NCBI GenBank assembly: GCA_027886175.1
Contig: JAJNNQ010000013.1
Location: 6,405,501 to 6,469,500, forward strand
Direction: 5' to 3'
From: Phylloscopus collybita
Lineage: Eukaryota > Chordata > Aves > Passeriformes > Phylloscopidae
DNA length: 64,000 nt
Part shown: positions 1 through 13,200 of the stretch, one piece after another
Position numbering within the stretch: position 1 is the stretch's first letter
Layout: every line of letters starts with the position of its first letter
The notes under the pieces: generated by a model
The model's database searches: none
What the model saw: only the letters and a program-made list of their open reading frames with translations
Told to the model about the DNA's origin: nothing
Made by a program: the position numbers and the translations under genes

Positions 1-3000
1 GTGCAATAAAAACATGGCTGATGACTGGAGGAGCTTCTTAGCACTACATAATATGCTGTGTGAGGGGAGGTGGTTAGAGTTAGGAATAACTAGTCCATAA
101 AGTAGGACGAAGCTGTTTTTACAGGAAAACTTGCTCTATTTTGCATCTGTTTCTTTTGAGTGATAAGTCAGGGGAAAAAAATTCATGATTTTTGCTTTTA
201 ATTCTGTGAATTTCTGTAATGTTCAGAAAAGATGTGAATAGAATTTACAAGATTATTGAAGATTATGCAATGGTCCCATATCTGTGAGCAGTTCAGGGAA
301 AAAAAGTCACTGCTACTTGTACTGTCACTTAACTATGATATGAGAGAGACACTTCCCTCCCCTGCTTCCTGCCTCCTTTTATGTTCTTTGCAATGTGAAT
401 ATACTAACATCTATTTGAGAGTTATTTTTGTCACCTAGGCCTTCTCTTTCACATCTACCTCAGAAGCAACTCTTGCATCTTGGCGGCATGTGTTTGTTTA
501 ATCTAAGGAAGAGCAAAACTTGTTCAGATGACCGCAAAAGCAGAAACAATTGTTTGCCTCAATATCATGGTGTGCATTTGTTTGTCTCACCTTTAAGGTG
601 TTTTGTAATCACTTTTTCCCAGATCCAAAAGATAATGTCCTAGGAGATAGCAGCTAATAGATGCAAATACTGTGTGAATTATACTTGCACCTACTTGCAT
701 CAGTCACCCTGTGCGACAACAAAGGAAGAAAAAGAAAACAGACAGTGGTCCTTGTTCTGCACTGTGTTGAGGGCCCTTGACTTGCCCTGAGACAAACAAA
801 CAAAATGGATGAATTCAATAGAGTAGAAATTACTTTATTTTTTTTCCACTCTCAGCTCTTCACCACGTCTGGTTCCGCATAGATGTGATGGAACTGTTGT
901 TTTCGAGTGTTAAATAATATACATACTTATATAAGAACAAGCTCAATCCCTTTTTTGCGGGAGTGATACTGTGAGTTAGGAAGGTTTTTTCCAGACACGA
1001 CAGCAGCTTTAAGGGCTGCTGAGATCCTCATAATTTTTTTTCCTGTCCAGTGGGAAGGGCGGGCTGGTTGGTGGCTTGTCCATGGTGCACCCAGGGCACT
1101 GGCTGGGTGCCGCGGCGTTCCTGCGGCGGTGGCCTGGTCGCACGCGCGGCGCTTTGGTACGTTCCACAGCCCTTCTGATGGAGCTGCTTCTTGAGGTGCT
1201 GGGCTCTGGGTGGGCAGCTCTGTGTCTTTGGAGGCTTTCATCTGGGTGCGTGGGTGGGTTTGGTGCGTTAAGTACAATTCCAGAGGTGGCTCTCTTGTGG
1301 TTCATCTCTAGAATAACAATGGGAAAGTACTGGATCTTTGATGTTTGCCTGGCAGAGAGTTTTCCCTCCTCTGTGTTTTGTACCGCTTGCATCTGCCTCA
1401 TCACAGCCTGCTTTCCTGTAACTTTGTCTTCATTAACGACATGCTGTAGTCCCTCTATAAACAAGATGATGTCCCCAATACACAGATAATGGTCAGCTGT
1501 AAAAAAGTTACCTGAACTTACTGCTGTTGCAGTTTATTTCAAAAGACAGAAGTATCAGTAATGGAATGTTCTAAGTTGTCCGAAGTTTACACTTCTGATT
1601 GGACCAGCTAATTTCCTTAGACAACTGACTTGTCCTTGCTGTCAGTAGAGACAAAGGGTCTTTCCTTTCGGGCCGCTCAGCAGAAGCTGAATTTCGGTGC
1701 TCTGGTCACATTCTCTTCTAGAAACGTCTTTTTGTATTTTCTCTTTTTTGTTTTCTCCTTTTTTATACTGGCTGTAGGGGAAACCTGGAGACATGAGCCA
1801 GCCATGCTGTTGGTGCTATCAGTTGCACAGCTGTACCCACAGTTACCAGGTAGGCCATCTTTGGAGAGTGATAATGAAGGCATTAATCAGAAGACCTGTT
1901 TAAATAGTGTGCCCAGTGCAAAGTGTTTTTTACAGTCTTGAATGAATGCTACGTCTCACAGAAATGAAGATCTGCATTTCTAGCTCTTCCAAATGCCAGG
2001 CCTTTGTTAATGACAGCAACACAAGATTGTCTCTAGAATCTTCTCTCTGTTAAGAGCAAAATACAGATTGAAACTGTAAGTCTGTAGTCAGATGGGTTGC
2101 AGAAAGTAACATGTATCTCTTACTGCTTTCAGTGAAGTGCTCACTAGCACGTGAGCATTTGTATACAGGTAGATCCCTCCTGTGCTGCTGACAGGCATTC
2201 TCTGTGGTATTAGAAACTGCCTCAAAGTGTTTTGTCAAATGGTAGCCAAAAATGTAGGTGGTTCTTTCCTAAGTGAACCAACAAGCCAGGGAGGGGAGTA
2301 GCATTTGAGAGAGCATACAAGTGTTTGACACAACCTTGTGAATTTGAAAAGGTGGAAAATTCTTTATCTGGCACAATTTGGAAAAGTGCTGTTAAATCAG
2401 GCAAAAATTATTTTGTTTCCATTTAAAAAAATGTATATTAAAAAGGGCTGTAGGAATTTTCCCCTATGATGTTACATTTTGAATAAAAGCATAACAAGTT
2501 GGACAAGGCTGCTTGGATGAGGTCCTCTGTGAGGGGCAGACTGTGGGAGAAATGTGGTCTGAGGCTGTGTGAGCCCTTTGACTGAGTGAGCAGATCTGCT
2601 GTTCTTTACTGGAGTTGGTTGTTTCTGGCTGTGAACTGAGGGGTAGAAGGGTGAGGGTGGTGTCACTCCAGGCATCTGAGGAGGGAGTAGTGCCATCTGT
2701 GAGGGGCTGCACCTCAACCCTGTCACCAGAAGGATCATGGTGACAAAGCTGAGTTGGTGGCTTGAACACGTGAGGTCAGTCCTTGGTGAACCTGCCCTGG
2801 TTTCAGGGAGACATTTCAGCCATTTTTGGGGAGAATTCAGTTGCATGTTGCCTGCTTGTGTGCACTAGTTTCTCCCACATATGGATTTTGTGGGAGAAAC
2901 CGCAGGGGTTCCCTGCACTTCCTTTCACCTCCCTGTGTGCTGCTGCTGCTGCAAATAGCGCAAAAAGGGGCTGCCTGGGCAGACCCCAGCTTTGCCTCTT

Positions 3001-5600
3001 AGAACTGTTCTTCAGTCTGGTTGAAGTCAGTAAATGCGACCTTTCTGAGCAGAAAAAGAGAGAGATTTCTATCTCTAGTGGTCACTTCTCGTTTTGGGAG
3101 TGGAGAGAATGGGTTCAACTTTCTATTTTTGTGGAATGTAGATTAAAATTACTATTAAAATTGGATCTTGGGAGAAAGTGTTTATATATTTATGGGGGGG
3201 AAAAGAACTTTGTTAGATAGTTCTTTGAGGTAAATGTACTTGTCAGAGAATTTATTATCTGAGTCCTGTGGTCCTTCTGAATGCATTTGACATGATCATT
3301 ATTCACTTGTACCAATTGTTTCCTGTCCCATTATATAAGTTAGCAAACCACTCTAGGGTTGCCTTTACTTTTATTTGCATTAGAAACTGCACCATAAAAA
3401 ATGTTCTCCTTGGGTTGCCTGCTGCTGAGCCAAAAGCTGTAAATAAAGTGGTTTCTAATTGAAATCCAGGAGAACCACAGAGCCATTATAATTAATGTAC
3501 CCTCTGTTTTTTCTCTCTCTTTTTTTAATATTACCACATATCTTTTTTTATAAAGTGAATTAAGCTTCTCTTCTTCCTAGTTACCCTTAACTTGAAATAG
3601 TAATTTCTTGCTGTTAGTGTTTCCATACACTTTTCTGGATAAATGAACTGTTGAAGCTGGGGAGTTTCTAGTTTGTTGTTTGGGGTTTTTTTTGTGGTTT
3701 TTTTTCTTTATTATTTATTTTTTTAGTTACAGAATTTACTTATCAAGAAGAACAGTTTTGGACAAGAGTAAGGAAAAATATTTTGTGGGTAAGCTTGGTG
3801 GTGAGCATGTTGTGATCTACACGTAGATATTATGAGAAGTGGCTTTCTGCTTTTGACTGGGAGGGTGGGCACATGTTGCCACTCATGTTTTAATGGAATA
3901 CTCCATCTGCTGTCAAGCCAAGTCTCTTTCTGAACATGAAAGTTTTGTGCCAAATGCAACATCAAATCCAGATAAAAGCTGTGGGGTGTTTGCTTCAGTG
4001 CTCTGTGAATGTTAAAACTCAGTGTGTCTAAGAGGGTGGGCAAATCCAGATCATCTTGTCTATCTGGTTCTATGCTTATTTTAAAATGGCAAATACATGT
4101 AATTCCAGTTGGTTTTTAATTTGAAACACATAGGCAGGTATTCTTTTGATCTGTAAATGGCTGTTTTGTTGGGGATTTTTTTAGTTAACTAGTTTGGTAT
4201 TATCTGCTTTATTCATAGAGTTCTCATCACAGATTACCTAATGTGTTGGATTCCTGTCTCTTGTGCTGCATGTTATTTTTACCCTTTTTGCAAAGGCTGG
4301 TGCTATGCCACCAAAGAGATTTTTTTTTTCTCCCAATGTTAAGGAGATGCAGCAAGTCTGTCATCCATTAAGGTTCAGAATCCATAATATTCATGCGTTT
4401 TGCTCTAATCATCTGCAGTGTAATTTTTTTTTTTTTTTTGTTCTGCATATTGATGGGGTAATTTTTTGTTCAGATATGACAGCCATGAATCATTTGGCAA
4501 GTTACTTGATTCACATGAACGATGATTCTTTTTTTTTTTTTTAAAGCACCTGGTAGGGATGGCAAGAATTCTTTTCTTGCTGCTTCACCAGATTTAGGAG
4601 TGGGAGTTATGAGGGTCTTTGTTCACCTTGGTTATTAGAAACAAAGCAGACACCAACAGCCCTGAGCCTAGAACAGATTGTCTGTGGTGGTCCTTTAGGC
4701 ATTGGGATGGAGTCAAAATTCTGAATTATGTTAGGTTTCCCATCTTAGCTAAAGTCTTTCAGTTTAGCTCCTTACAAAAGACAGGAACTCCCTGAAGATT
4801 GTGGCATTTTTGAGTCCAGAGCAACTTCCTTCTGATAATAACTGAGGCAATTTATCCATTGAGGATATGGCTAAAACTGAAATGGAGATGAACCTACTTG
4901 CCAAAGTCTTGCCAAAGATTCTATTTTTATTGAGCATCATCTTGCTGTTAAGAGCCTGTTGAAGCAGAGAAATGGAAGTGAGATCTGGAAGAGGTAGGTG
5001 ATGGTGATTCAAAATATACAAAATTGTTCAGGGTACCACAAATCAGAAACTTCTCGGTGGCTCAGTCTTCTATTATTGTGGGCATATAAAATACACCCTT
5101 CTTGTGCTTGTCTGAAGGGTCTATAGGTGGGACAGCCGACCAGTAAAGTCGTGTCCACAGAGCTACCCTGCCATTTTGGTCTCAGGTTGAATGGACTGTG
5201 TAACCCCATAAAGATGTAAAAATAGTCATCAACCACAGACTGCAGAGTAAAACTGCATGTCTGTTACCACTGGAAAAGTTGTACAGGCTGCACTCACTAT
5301 TTGTGCTTTGAAAAGGATGGCTGTCTATGAGGTTTCCCAAGTCTTCTCTTTCTCACCAGACTCAGCAGAAATCTCAAATTAGAGAGGTCTAAGTCCTATC
5401 CACCTAAGGATTTCATGTCTTAAATAGTCCTGTGTTGTCCAGAGAAAATTACTAGTTCTGTATATTTTACCGTAAGAAATATTTTTCAGTTCAGGACTTC
5501 ATAGCTCACACTAGTGAATAAATCATCCGAATCTCATATTCAGGTTCTCCTGACAAGAACAGGTGTATCTATTGGAAATAAGGACATAATCATTTATCAA
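1..5600. other. Non-coding AT-rich region, probably TRERF1 5' intron
   Basis: I see no exon that resembles a known protein here. All open frames are short and scattered on both strands. The base composition is typical of avian intron, with T-rich and T/G-rich runs (for example about 3685-3725 and 4423-4441). The one odd stretch, a CpG-rich patch near 1060-1300, is listed separately. Assignment to the TRERF1 5' intron is inference: the mammalian gene has very long 5' introns and the first coding exon lies at 27337. Confidence 0.5.
1060..1300. other. Isolated CpG-rich patch with overlapping open frames
   Basis: Roughly eleven CpG dinucleotides fall within about 80 bases (1105-1165), while the flanks are AT-rich and CpG-poor. 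A plus-strand frame (1076-1489, 137 codons) and two minus-strand frames (1009-1464, 151 codons; 927-1277, 116 codons) overlap here. A minus-strand AATAAA lies at 834-839. I do not recognise any of the translations. It could be a retrocopy, a degraded mobile-element fragment or a small regulatory CpG island. Confidence 0.3.
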
Positions 5601-5785
5601 ATGCATCTCAGGACTGTGCTGTGTACTTGTACTGTGGTTTGCTGATCAATGTAGAGAGGCATGACCAGCTGCCTCAGCATTGCCTGTGCACAGAGTACCA
5701 AAGAGATGTTTTTCTTGCACTAACACAGAAAGAGTTTCTCCATTCATCATCAGCTCTTGATGTCTTGGTAGGGAAGGAGAGCACT

Positions 5786-5837
5786 CCTGGGTTGTGGCAT
5801 TTGCTGGTACATCAGGGCCAAAAAGAGGAGGCTGGAG
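5786..5837 (+). repeat. Dispersed repeat, copy 1 (unidentified family)
   Basis: About 52 bases align by eye with 8235-8286 at roughly 80-85% identity, sharing the core TGCTGGTACA and a terminal GAGGCTGGAG. Weaker similarity may continue for 100-150 bases downstream. It is probably an old mobile-element fragment; I cannot name the family. Confidence 0.5.
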
Positions 5838-6152
5838 ATGGCTGTGGAATTAAGACCCACCAGACCACTGCAATAGTTTTTGAGAAGAAAATGTTACCTG
5901 TGTGTCACTGGGGAATGATGGCTCACACTTGTAGGGCTTCAGAAAGTGTCAGAAAAGTTTGATAATTCAGGATTTCTCTGTGAAGGAAGATGACTATGCT
6001 GTCTCTCCTGTGGAAAAGGGCAGGAGATCTAGAAGGAGCAGAGCATTGCAGTTGGTCAGGGAGGGTTCTGCAAGAGAGAACTCTGGACTTAATGAGATTG
6101 CAACTGAAACTTTCAGTGTGCAGAGGAATGTCAGTCTTGAATTTAGACTTGG

Positions 6153-6672
6153 TGGCATGGCTTAACCTCAGCCAGCAACTAAATACTGCACAGCTACACT
6201 CTGGTGGGTTGGGGAGGAGAATCAGAAAAGGTAAAACCCATGAGATAAGAACAGTTTAATAATTAAAGAAAGTAAAATAAAATAACTGTAAGGAAAAGGG
6301 AGATAACAAAAAGAGAGAGAAGGACAAGTGTTGCACAACACAGCTGCTCCCCACCTACTTCCCCATGCCCAGGCAGTCCCTGAGCAGTGATCCTCCCTGC
6401 AGTGTGTATACCGGGCATGATGATCCTGTGGGATGGAATATCCCTTTGGCCAGTTCAGGTCAGCTGTCCTGGCTGTGCTCCCTGCCAGCTTCTTGTGCAC
6501 CTCTGCACTGCCAAAGCATGTAAAAACTGAAAAGTCCTTGACTAAGAATGAGCACTACTTAACAGCAACTAAAATGTGAGGGATGATATTCCCTCTCATC
6601 CTAAATCCAAAACACAGCACTGCACCAGCTACCAGAAAGAAAATTACCTCTATCCCAGTGGAAATCAGGCCA
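6153..6672 (-). mobile_element. Solo LTR of an avian ERVL-type endogenous retrovirus
   Basis: About 520 bases match my memory of a common avian ERVL-type LTR. On the minus strand it begins near 6672 with a decayed TG terminus followed by a GGGATAGAG motif, and ends near 6153 with the complement of TGGCATGGCTTAACC. Typical internal blocks are present, including GGAATATCCCTTTGGCCAG (6438-6456) and GCTTCTTGTGCACCTC (6488-6503). No internal gag, pol or env sequence is attached, so it is a solo LTR. No clean target-site duplication is visible, which suggests age. Confidence 0.7.
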
Positions 6673-8234
6673 CTGGCTAAACTAATGTAGAAAATGGAGA
6701 GAGATGCAGCATTTGACATCGCTAGGCATTGCTGGAAAATATACCAGTAGGATAACATGAGACTACATAAACTGATCTGGGTCCTACATTACCAGAGACA
6801 TTAATGCAGGGAAAGATGAGGTAAAGAATGGCTTAAGATTTTTCTGTGAAATGGTCTTCCTCCAAGGCAATGCCATGTAAAAAACTAAAATGAAAATCAA
6901 ATCTATACTGGGGTTCTCAATATTCAAAAAATAAAATTAAAAAAAAAATTAAAAATCAGACTCACTGAAACTCTTAATTTTTCAAAGATTTAGATTTTCA
7001 TGCTGTTGTAATCTGGTACAGCATCTGATACAGACTTTTCTTGTAGGCTGAATTTGCAGTCCAGAAAGGCTAAGAACATGACAATAATAGTACTCTTGAT
7101 TATCTTTTGTCTTGTGCAGTTACTGCTTTTCCAGAAGGCTTGTCTTCAAATCTCCCATAAGGACAATTGGATTTAATCTTTTTTGTAGGACTATTGCCTA
7201 TTAAAAAAATAAAACATTGTTTTGTACAAGCCAAAATCATATTACTGTTGTTCTAGCCTGATTCTTGGCATCTGAAGGAAAACAAATCTTTGTGCATTAG
7301 GTATTCAGAGGCAACTTTAAATCGTATGTGCAGTACCTTCATTACATGTTATCCATTCTTATTGTTTTTTAAATGAAGAACAGTAATAAGAATTCTTCAT
7401 TGCAAGATAAAGGAACAAATGTAAAGTTGTTCATACATAGGAGAAAATATTTTAATAGTCTCGTAACCCTACCTGGGAGGTCTCTGCTTGAAATCTTTAT
7501 CAGATGAAGCTGCTGTTGAACACCTACCTAACACTCAAGCAGGTTGGTGCTTTCCTCCTTTGGGTGCAGTCTTGAGGGAAGGCTTTTTGGAACACCCTGG
7601 TGCTATGCAAGTTTTGCAAGCTGCACCTGAGTTAAAGGCCATGAGGTTTGGCCAAGAGGAATAATGGTGTTTCCTTAGCATGAGTGCAGGTGTGCCATTG
7701 GAACTGAGCACAGGCAAACAAGGACAAGGCTCAGCAGCTCTTCAGGACCTGCAGCCACACAGTGGTACAGCAGCCTTCCCTCTCATCATGTGCCACCTTG
7801 CTTTCAGAGTGGGAATGGGTGTCACTGTGGCAGGGAGTCTCGGGAGACTTGTGCCCCTGCTCTGCCTTCCCTTGTGTCTGGTTGTGTTGAAGCTTTGGGG
7901 AGATCCCAAAGCTGCTTACTCTGAGAGAAGCTGAAGCACTGCCCACTGAGTTCTGGCTGGTGTTGCCCAAGCTGCTTTTGCTTCTGATTTGATCAGCACA
8001 CTTCAGTGTCTCTCACCTTTCATCTCTGCTGAAGTTTTTTTTAAGTCTTCTTTTAGCTTTTTAAAAATCAACTCACCATCCATCCTCAATCCCGTTCTAC
8101 AGCTCCTGGTTATGTTGTCTGGTGTTTGCAGTGATGGGGGTTGCTGGAAATGGCATTTTTGGTTGCATTTTTTCAGTCATGAAGTCCACAGTCAGAACTA
8201 AAAATGCCTGAGGTCCATGGCATTACTTCTCCAT

Positions 8235-8286
8235 CCTGTGGTTGTACTTCTGCTGGTACACCAGGGGCAGAAAGTGGAGGCTGGAG
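8235..8286 (+). repeat. Dispersed repeat, copy 2 (unidentified family)
   Basis: Partner of 5786-5837 in the same orientation, about 2.45 kb away. The shared block is about 52 bases and includes TGCTGGTACA and GAGGCTGGAG. The in-frame translation of both copies contains a common LVHQGQK-type string, which may be chance or a trace of an old element's coding region. Confidence 0.5.
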
Positions 8287-10117
8287 GAACTGTTTCTTGG
8301 GCAGTTCCCAAGGGTGCTTCAGTGGGGAACATCCATGCTGCTCAGAGTTACAAATTACTTTACCAGTCAGATGTCTCAAGTAGATATCCAGAGGTTTGAT
8401 TCTGCTGTAAATGAAAAGTGAACCAAAGGGAAACCACGAGTGTGTCAGAATCACCATCCTCTTTCCAGAATCCTGTGATAAATCTGATACACTGTTCTGA
8501 GAATTTCTTGCCTACTAATTATTGGAAAAGCATTATCGTTTCTTTGTGTCTGTAATTAGCATTTCAGCTTGAGTCTAAGGCCTGATGATAAATGAGTCTG
8601 GTATGCCAGAGGTTCAGTAAATGATGAAAAACTGAAGTCTGTGTTTGCTTACTTTCTTTCTCCATAAAACAAACAAAACTTGAGCTGATCTGAGTAGAAA
8701 CAGTGTCAGAAATTATGTGGTCTAAAGGAGGAGGTTGGTTTTATTTCTCCATTTCCTCATCAGGTGGCTCACAGTACATGTAAACAATGGAATAAATAAA
8801 TAGTCCAAGTCCAATCTTACTTAAGATAACCATGAAAAATCTGTTTATGTGTTCCTAAATCAGAAGACAGAAATGCATCTCCTACAAACTGATAGGAGAA
8901 TTATAAAGTCTTTAAAAGCATGAGCCGGAGAAGCCAAGATTTCCAGATAGCACACTCTGAAACTTAATATCCATGTAAAGCAATTGATAATAAATGTTGA
9001 TGTACAAATGTTGTATGTCCATTGAGGTAAGTCTTTTAGGGACTGAGAACAGAAAAGTTTAAGGCAAGCTCTGTGAAGTGGTAGTGAGGTTCTCAGCCAT
9101 GCTGTGCCAGCTTGTGGGGTTTGAGATGCAGAACTTGGTATGTGGCCATCTGAACAACAGCATGTCTGAATGCAAGACTTCTCTGAACAGGATTTGTGCT
9201 AATCGTGTTATCTGGTTTGTTTAAAGATATGAGCTCGCTCTGAAGGTGTTGGAGGTCTTTTGCAGGCTATTTGGAGGGATAATTCATAGAGGCTTCTCCA
9301 AATGACAGCAGATGGGAAATCACAGAATTTAGCTGTAGTCTGATATCTCAAGGAGAGATAAACCAGTGGGTTTATCCAGACTGTGGAAGGTTATTCCAGA
9401 GAGGAAACCTCAATGGCTCAAGTAAACAGGACTTAAGAATGTGTCCACTGCTACCTCCTAGCAACCAAAACTTATGAGGTTCAGTTGGCGTGGATCCACT
9501 TGCTTGGAAGACGATTGTGCATAATTCATGCTAGATTCAGGTCATTGTGACCTCAGACAAAACTGGGACATGAAATGATACGTTATCCTCTGGCTCTTCT
9601 TGGAGAGCCCCTAGTTCCTTCATCTTCATGCAAAACTCTTTGCCAGAGTGCCAGTGGAATCATGGGGAAATGTGGGCAGAGCCTGTTGGCTCTTGAATTG
9701 TCGGACAATAATTCAAGCTCTATCTGTGATAGAGTTGAAAATGGTATTAAAAAGTCGGGCATACATGGCTTTCAGTTGGAGGCATGATGCTTGGCAACAT
9801 TTCCGTATTCCTGAAAGATTTCTTGGTCAGTTGGTAAGACAGAGAGATAGATGACAAGCAAATTTATCATCATCTTCAAAGAAACACTTCCTACTTAAAA
9901 TTCACAAGAGAGGATGCTGTAGTGGTGTACTGTGCCTGCCATAGAGAAGATTTCTTCCTTGGTGCTTGTTAGGCACACACTGGAAACTCCTTCCTCCTGT
10001 TTTGCCAAGAAACAAGATGGCAGTTTGGTCAGAAATAAGGCTTTAGCTGTTAACCCTTTTCTTACTTGCTCTTCTGTTCTTCTTCTCAACCCCCTCCCTC
10101 CTTGAAGTTGTTCACAA

Positions 10118-10230
10118 AATATTAAAAAAACCCAAACAAAAAATGCCCCCCCCCCCCAAAAAAAAACCAAACACAAAAAAACCAAAAACCCACAAAAAAC
10201 TAAAACCCGAAAACCAACCAAAACAAATAA
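10118..10230. repeat. A/C-rich low-complexity tract
   Basis: The plus strand is almost only A and C, with a long C run next to an A run followed by repeated AACCAAA-like units. The minus strand therefore reads as a G/T-rich tract. No coding or structural role can be inferred. Confidence 0.8.
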
Positions 10231-13200
10231 ACCCCTCTCACCAAATAATTATCTTTAGCCTTCCCAGGAAAGGAGGCATTACTCTAATCTCTGGGGGTTT
10301 GTTTATATTTCTCTCATAAGCATTAAGCAGGATGAACTTGCTTCTTGCAGAATGAGATGTGTTTCATTTGTCACTTCTGTATCAATAAAGCACCTTTTTA
10401 AGGTTTTCTGTGTTATTTCTTACGTGTTGGCAAACTGGAGAGAGTACTGTGCAGCTGGACCTCCATTTAGTGTGGGCAGTACCTTGAACATGAAGTTACA
10501 GGGCTGGGAGCACACCTGCCCCAAAACTGAGGTTGCCTTTGAAGAGGAATTGTAGAAGCTAGCACTCAGAGGCTGCGTGTCTGTACCTGGAGGGTAAATG
10601 GGTGACACAGCTGTAGTTTAGTTAGGAGACCTTTTTGGGAGCATTGCTATTATTTTTGCAAATATTAAATGCAAAATCTGATTTGTTACAAAAAAGTATC
10701 CATAATTGTGCCTAGCCCTTCTTCTTTGCGTGCAAGCTGAAGGCACTGAGGCATTAAAAAGCACTGCCCTTTCCCCTCTTCTGTGCTACTTCTGGTTTTG
10801 TGGAATACTGGAAAAAGAAACTGAGGATTGGCAAATAATACCCACCCTACAGGAAAGTCTGTGTTAGGGAGAAGATTACTACAGGGATGGCTAAGAGTTT
10901 TTAATGTAATGAAGAAGAAAATAGTCAGTGGAGTTAATACTTGTGGGGAATAAATTCTTCGTAGAAAGTTGAGAAATGTTCTTCTGAAAATGGTAAAAGT
11001 AATTGTAAAAGCTGAATGGCGTGGCATTTAATTATGTAAGGAACGAAGGAGGCTAAAAAAAATAATAACCTGGTATATCAGAAAGCAATTTAAAATATAA
11101 GCTAGGGAAAATGGAATATTTCTGTCACAATAAGATGAATTCCACCACTGGCTGCATTGATTTCGTGTCTCGAGTTTTGTTCCAAACAGATCTGTAACTG
11201 GAGGGGAATGGGGGTGTGGGAAAGGCATATTTTTGTTCCCTCGGCCTCCCAAGCCAACTCATTCCCCTGCTCAGCAACAATGGTGAGAAAGATATGGATA
11301 AAAATACAAACAGGATTTAAGAATTTAATTAGCTCTGATGGTCATCCAATCTCCAGTTGTCGGGTAATTGTCTCTTCAAAGGGATCATTTGAGGCAGGGC
11401 TTCATATGCTTTGTGAATGTCAGTAAACTAAGCTTGTTAGTGTACGGTGCAAAGGCCAAAGCTGAATTCTTGTGGGTATTTGCAGCCTTTAATAAATAGC
11501 GCGGCAGTGCCGAGGAGGAATCATTCCTTACACCCACTCACCCTTAAGATGTTTCCCTTCAATTCAGAAATTAATATTCAGTTGAAAAGTTATTATACAT
11601 TTTGTGTCTTTCAAAATATTCTTGGCAGTGCATAGGAGTCAGTCTGCAGAGGGGTGGGATGGGTTGGGGTTTTTTTTCCCCACTTACCTTCTGCAGGGAA
11701 GATCTGGAGCCAAGAAGTAGCTGTTAGACTTTTAGGTTTGTCTGCTTATTTGTTTGAGGTTGGGGTGGGTTTTTTTTGGTCTAACAGTTCTTTTTCCTGA
11801 GCTGTGGAGCTCCTGCTCCATCTTCTTAGGGCAGGGTTGGCATGTTAGTGTGGCACGAGAGGTGCAAACATCAGGTTATCAGGCTGTTGACAAGATCTTG
11901 CTGTGATGTGTTCCCAACTCTGCCAATTCAAACAATTAGGACTAAAGTTCATTACGGGGAGTGCCCATTTAGAATTTTTTTTCGAGTAATTGGGGAATTT
12001 CTTTCAGGAGAGTGGCCGGTTTGCAGTAATTTTGCAAAGGAAAAGAATAGTTTGAGGTTTTTTCAAGGAAAAAGAGTTGTTTATTGATGTCATTTTTGGC
12101 AATGATTTTCTTTGAACAGTTTTATTCACCTCATAGTTTTAAGTAAGAAACCGAAATTTTGCAAGACTGTGGGCTTGAGGTATTAAGAATAACGAAAAGA
12201 AGGGCTGGCTGAAATGTGTTGCAGAACTCCCTGTACTGAATGATTGGGTGATAAAATGCTGGAGGAAATTGCTTGTAGATAAATGAAAGCAATGCATGGA
12301 GGAGGAGGAGGGCAGTCCCAATACGGTTCATGCCTGATGAATGCTTCACCAGGTGTTGCCTGCTCTGGAAGAGGCTTATTGGTTGTCCTGTGAAAACGGC
12401 AGTGAAATGATAGACAAAACAGGTGTCAGTACTTGTTAGTCAAGGAACAGAAAACAAAATGGAAAGCATGAAAGTGCTGCTGTGTAAATGTGTGATGCTC
12501 TGCTGTCTTCAGTACCATATGTGGTTCTGGTCCTTCCTGTCTCCCATTTCATTTCCCCCAGTCCACACGGTGTTGTAAAAAAGAAGAAAAATCCAAAGTA
12601 TGGGGTGACAAAAAGCCACCCGAACTCTTTGGTCTGGAAGGAAACCTGCAAAAATGATGAATTTCACAAAGAAAGAGATGGGGAGTGAGCTTCTGCTGTC
12701 CTTCCAAGGAGATGAGTGGGAGATGAGCATAGGAGAGCTGTGAAGGGGAAGATGATGGGTTCTGCTGCAGCTCTGGGGCTCCTGCACTGCCAGCCGGGTT
12801 GCTCTCCGAATTCAATAAGGAGAGGACAAGAGGTGGTTATGTGGCAGGAGGTACAGGGGAATTTTCTTCTGGGTGGGCCAAGCTGAGCCCTGCTCAAGGG
12901 GGCTGGGTTGCATTCTGGTCAGTGCCAGAGAGCAGTCACTTGGTGCTGCTGCCATGGCAGGCACCTCCTGGGTTATGCCTGTAGTGTAACTGGTGGTCTC
13001 TTCTCATGTGAGCACCCATTTGCTTTGTGTGACAGGGATGAAGCTGACCAGTAGCTCAAGTCAAAGACACTATAAACATGAGCTCACATTGTACTGTGTG
13101 TGTTACCTGAAGCCTTGGACACTACACCTGAAAAACTTAATAAATGTTGGAATCTGTGGAGTAGCATCTCATCTGTAAGATGCTCTGTTTGTCTAAGCCA

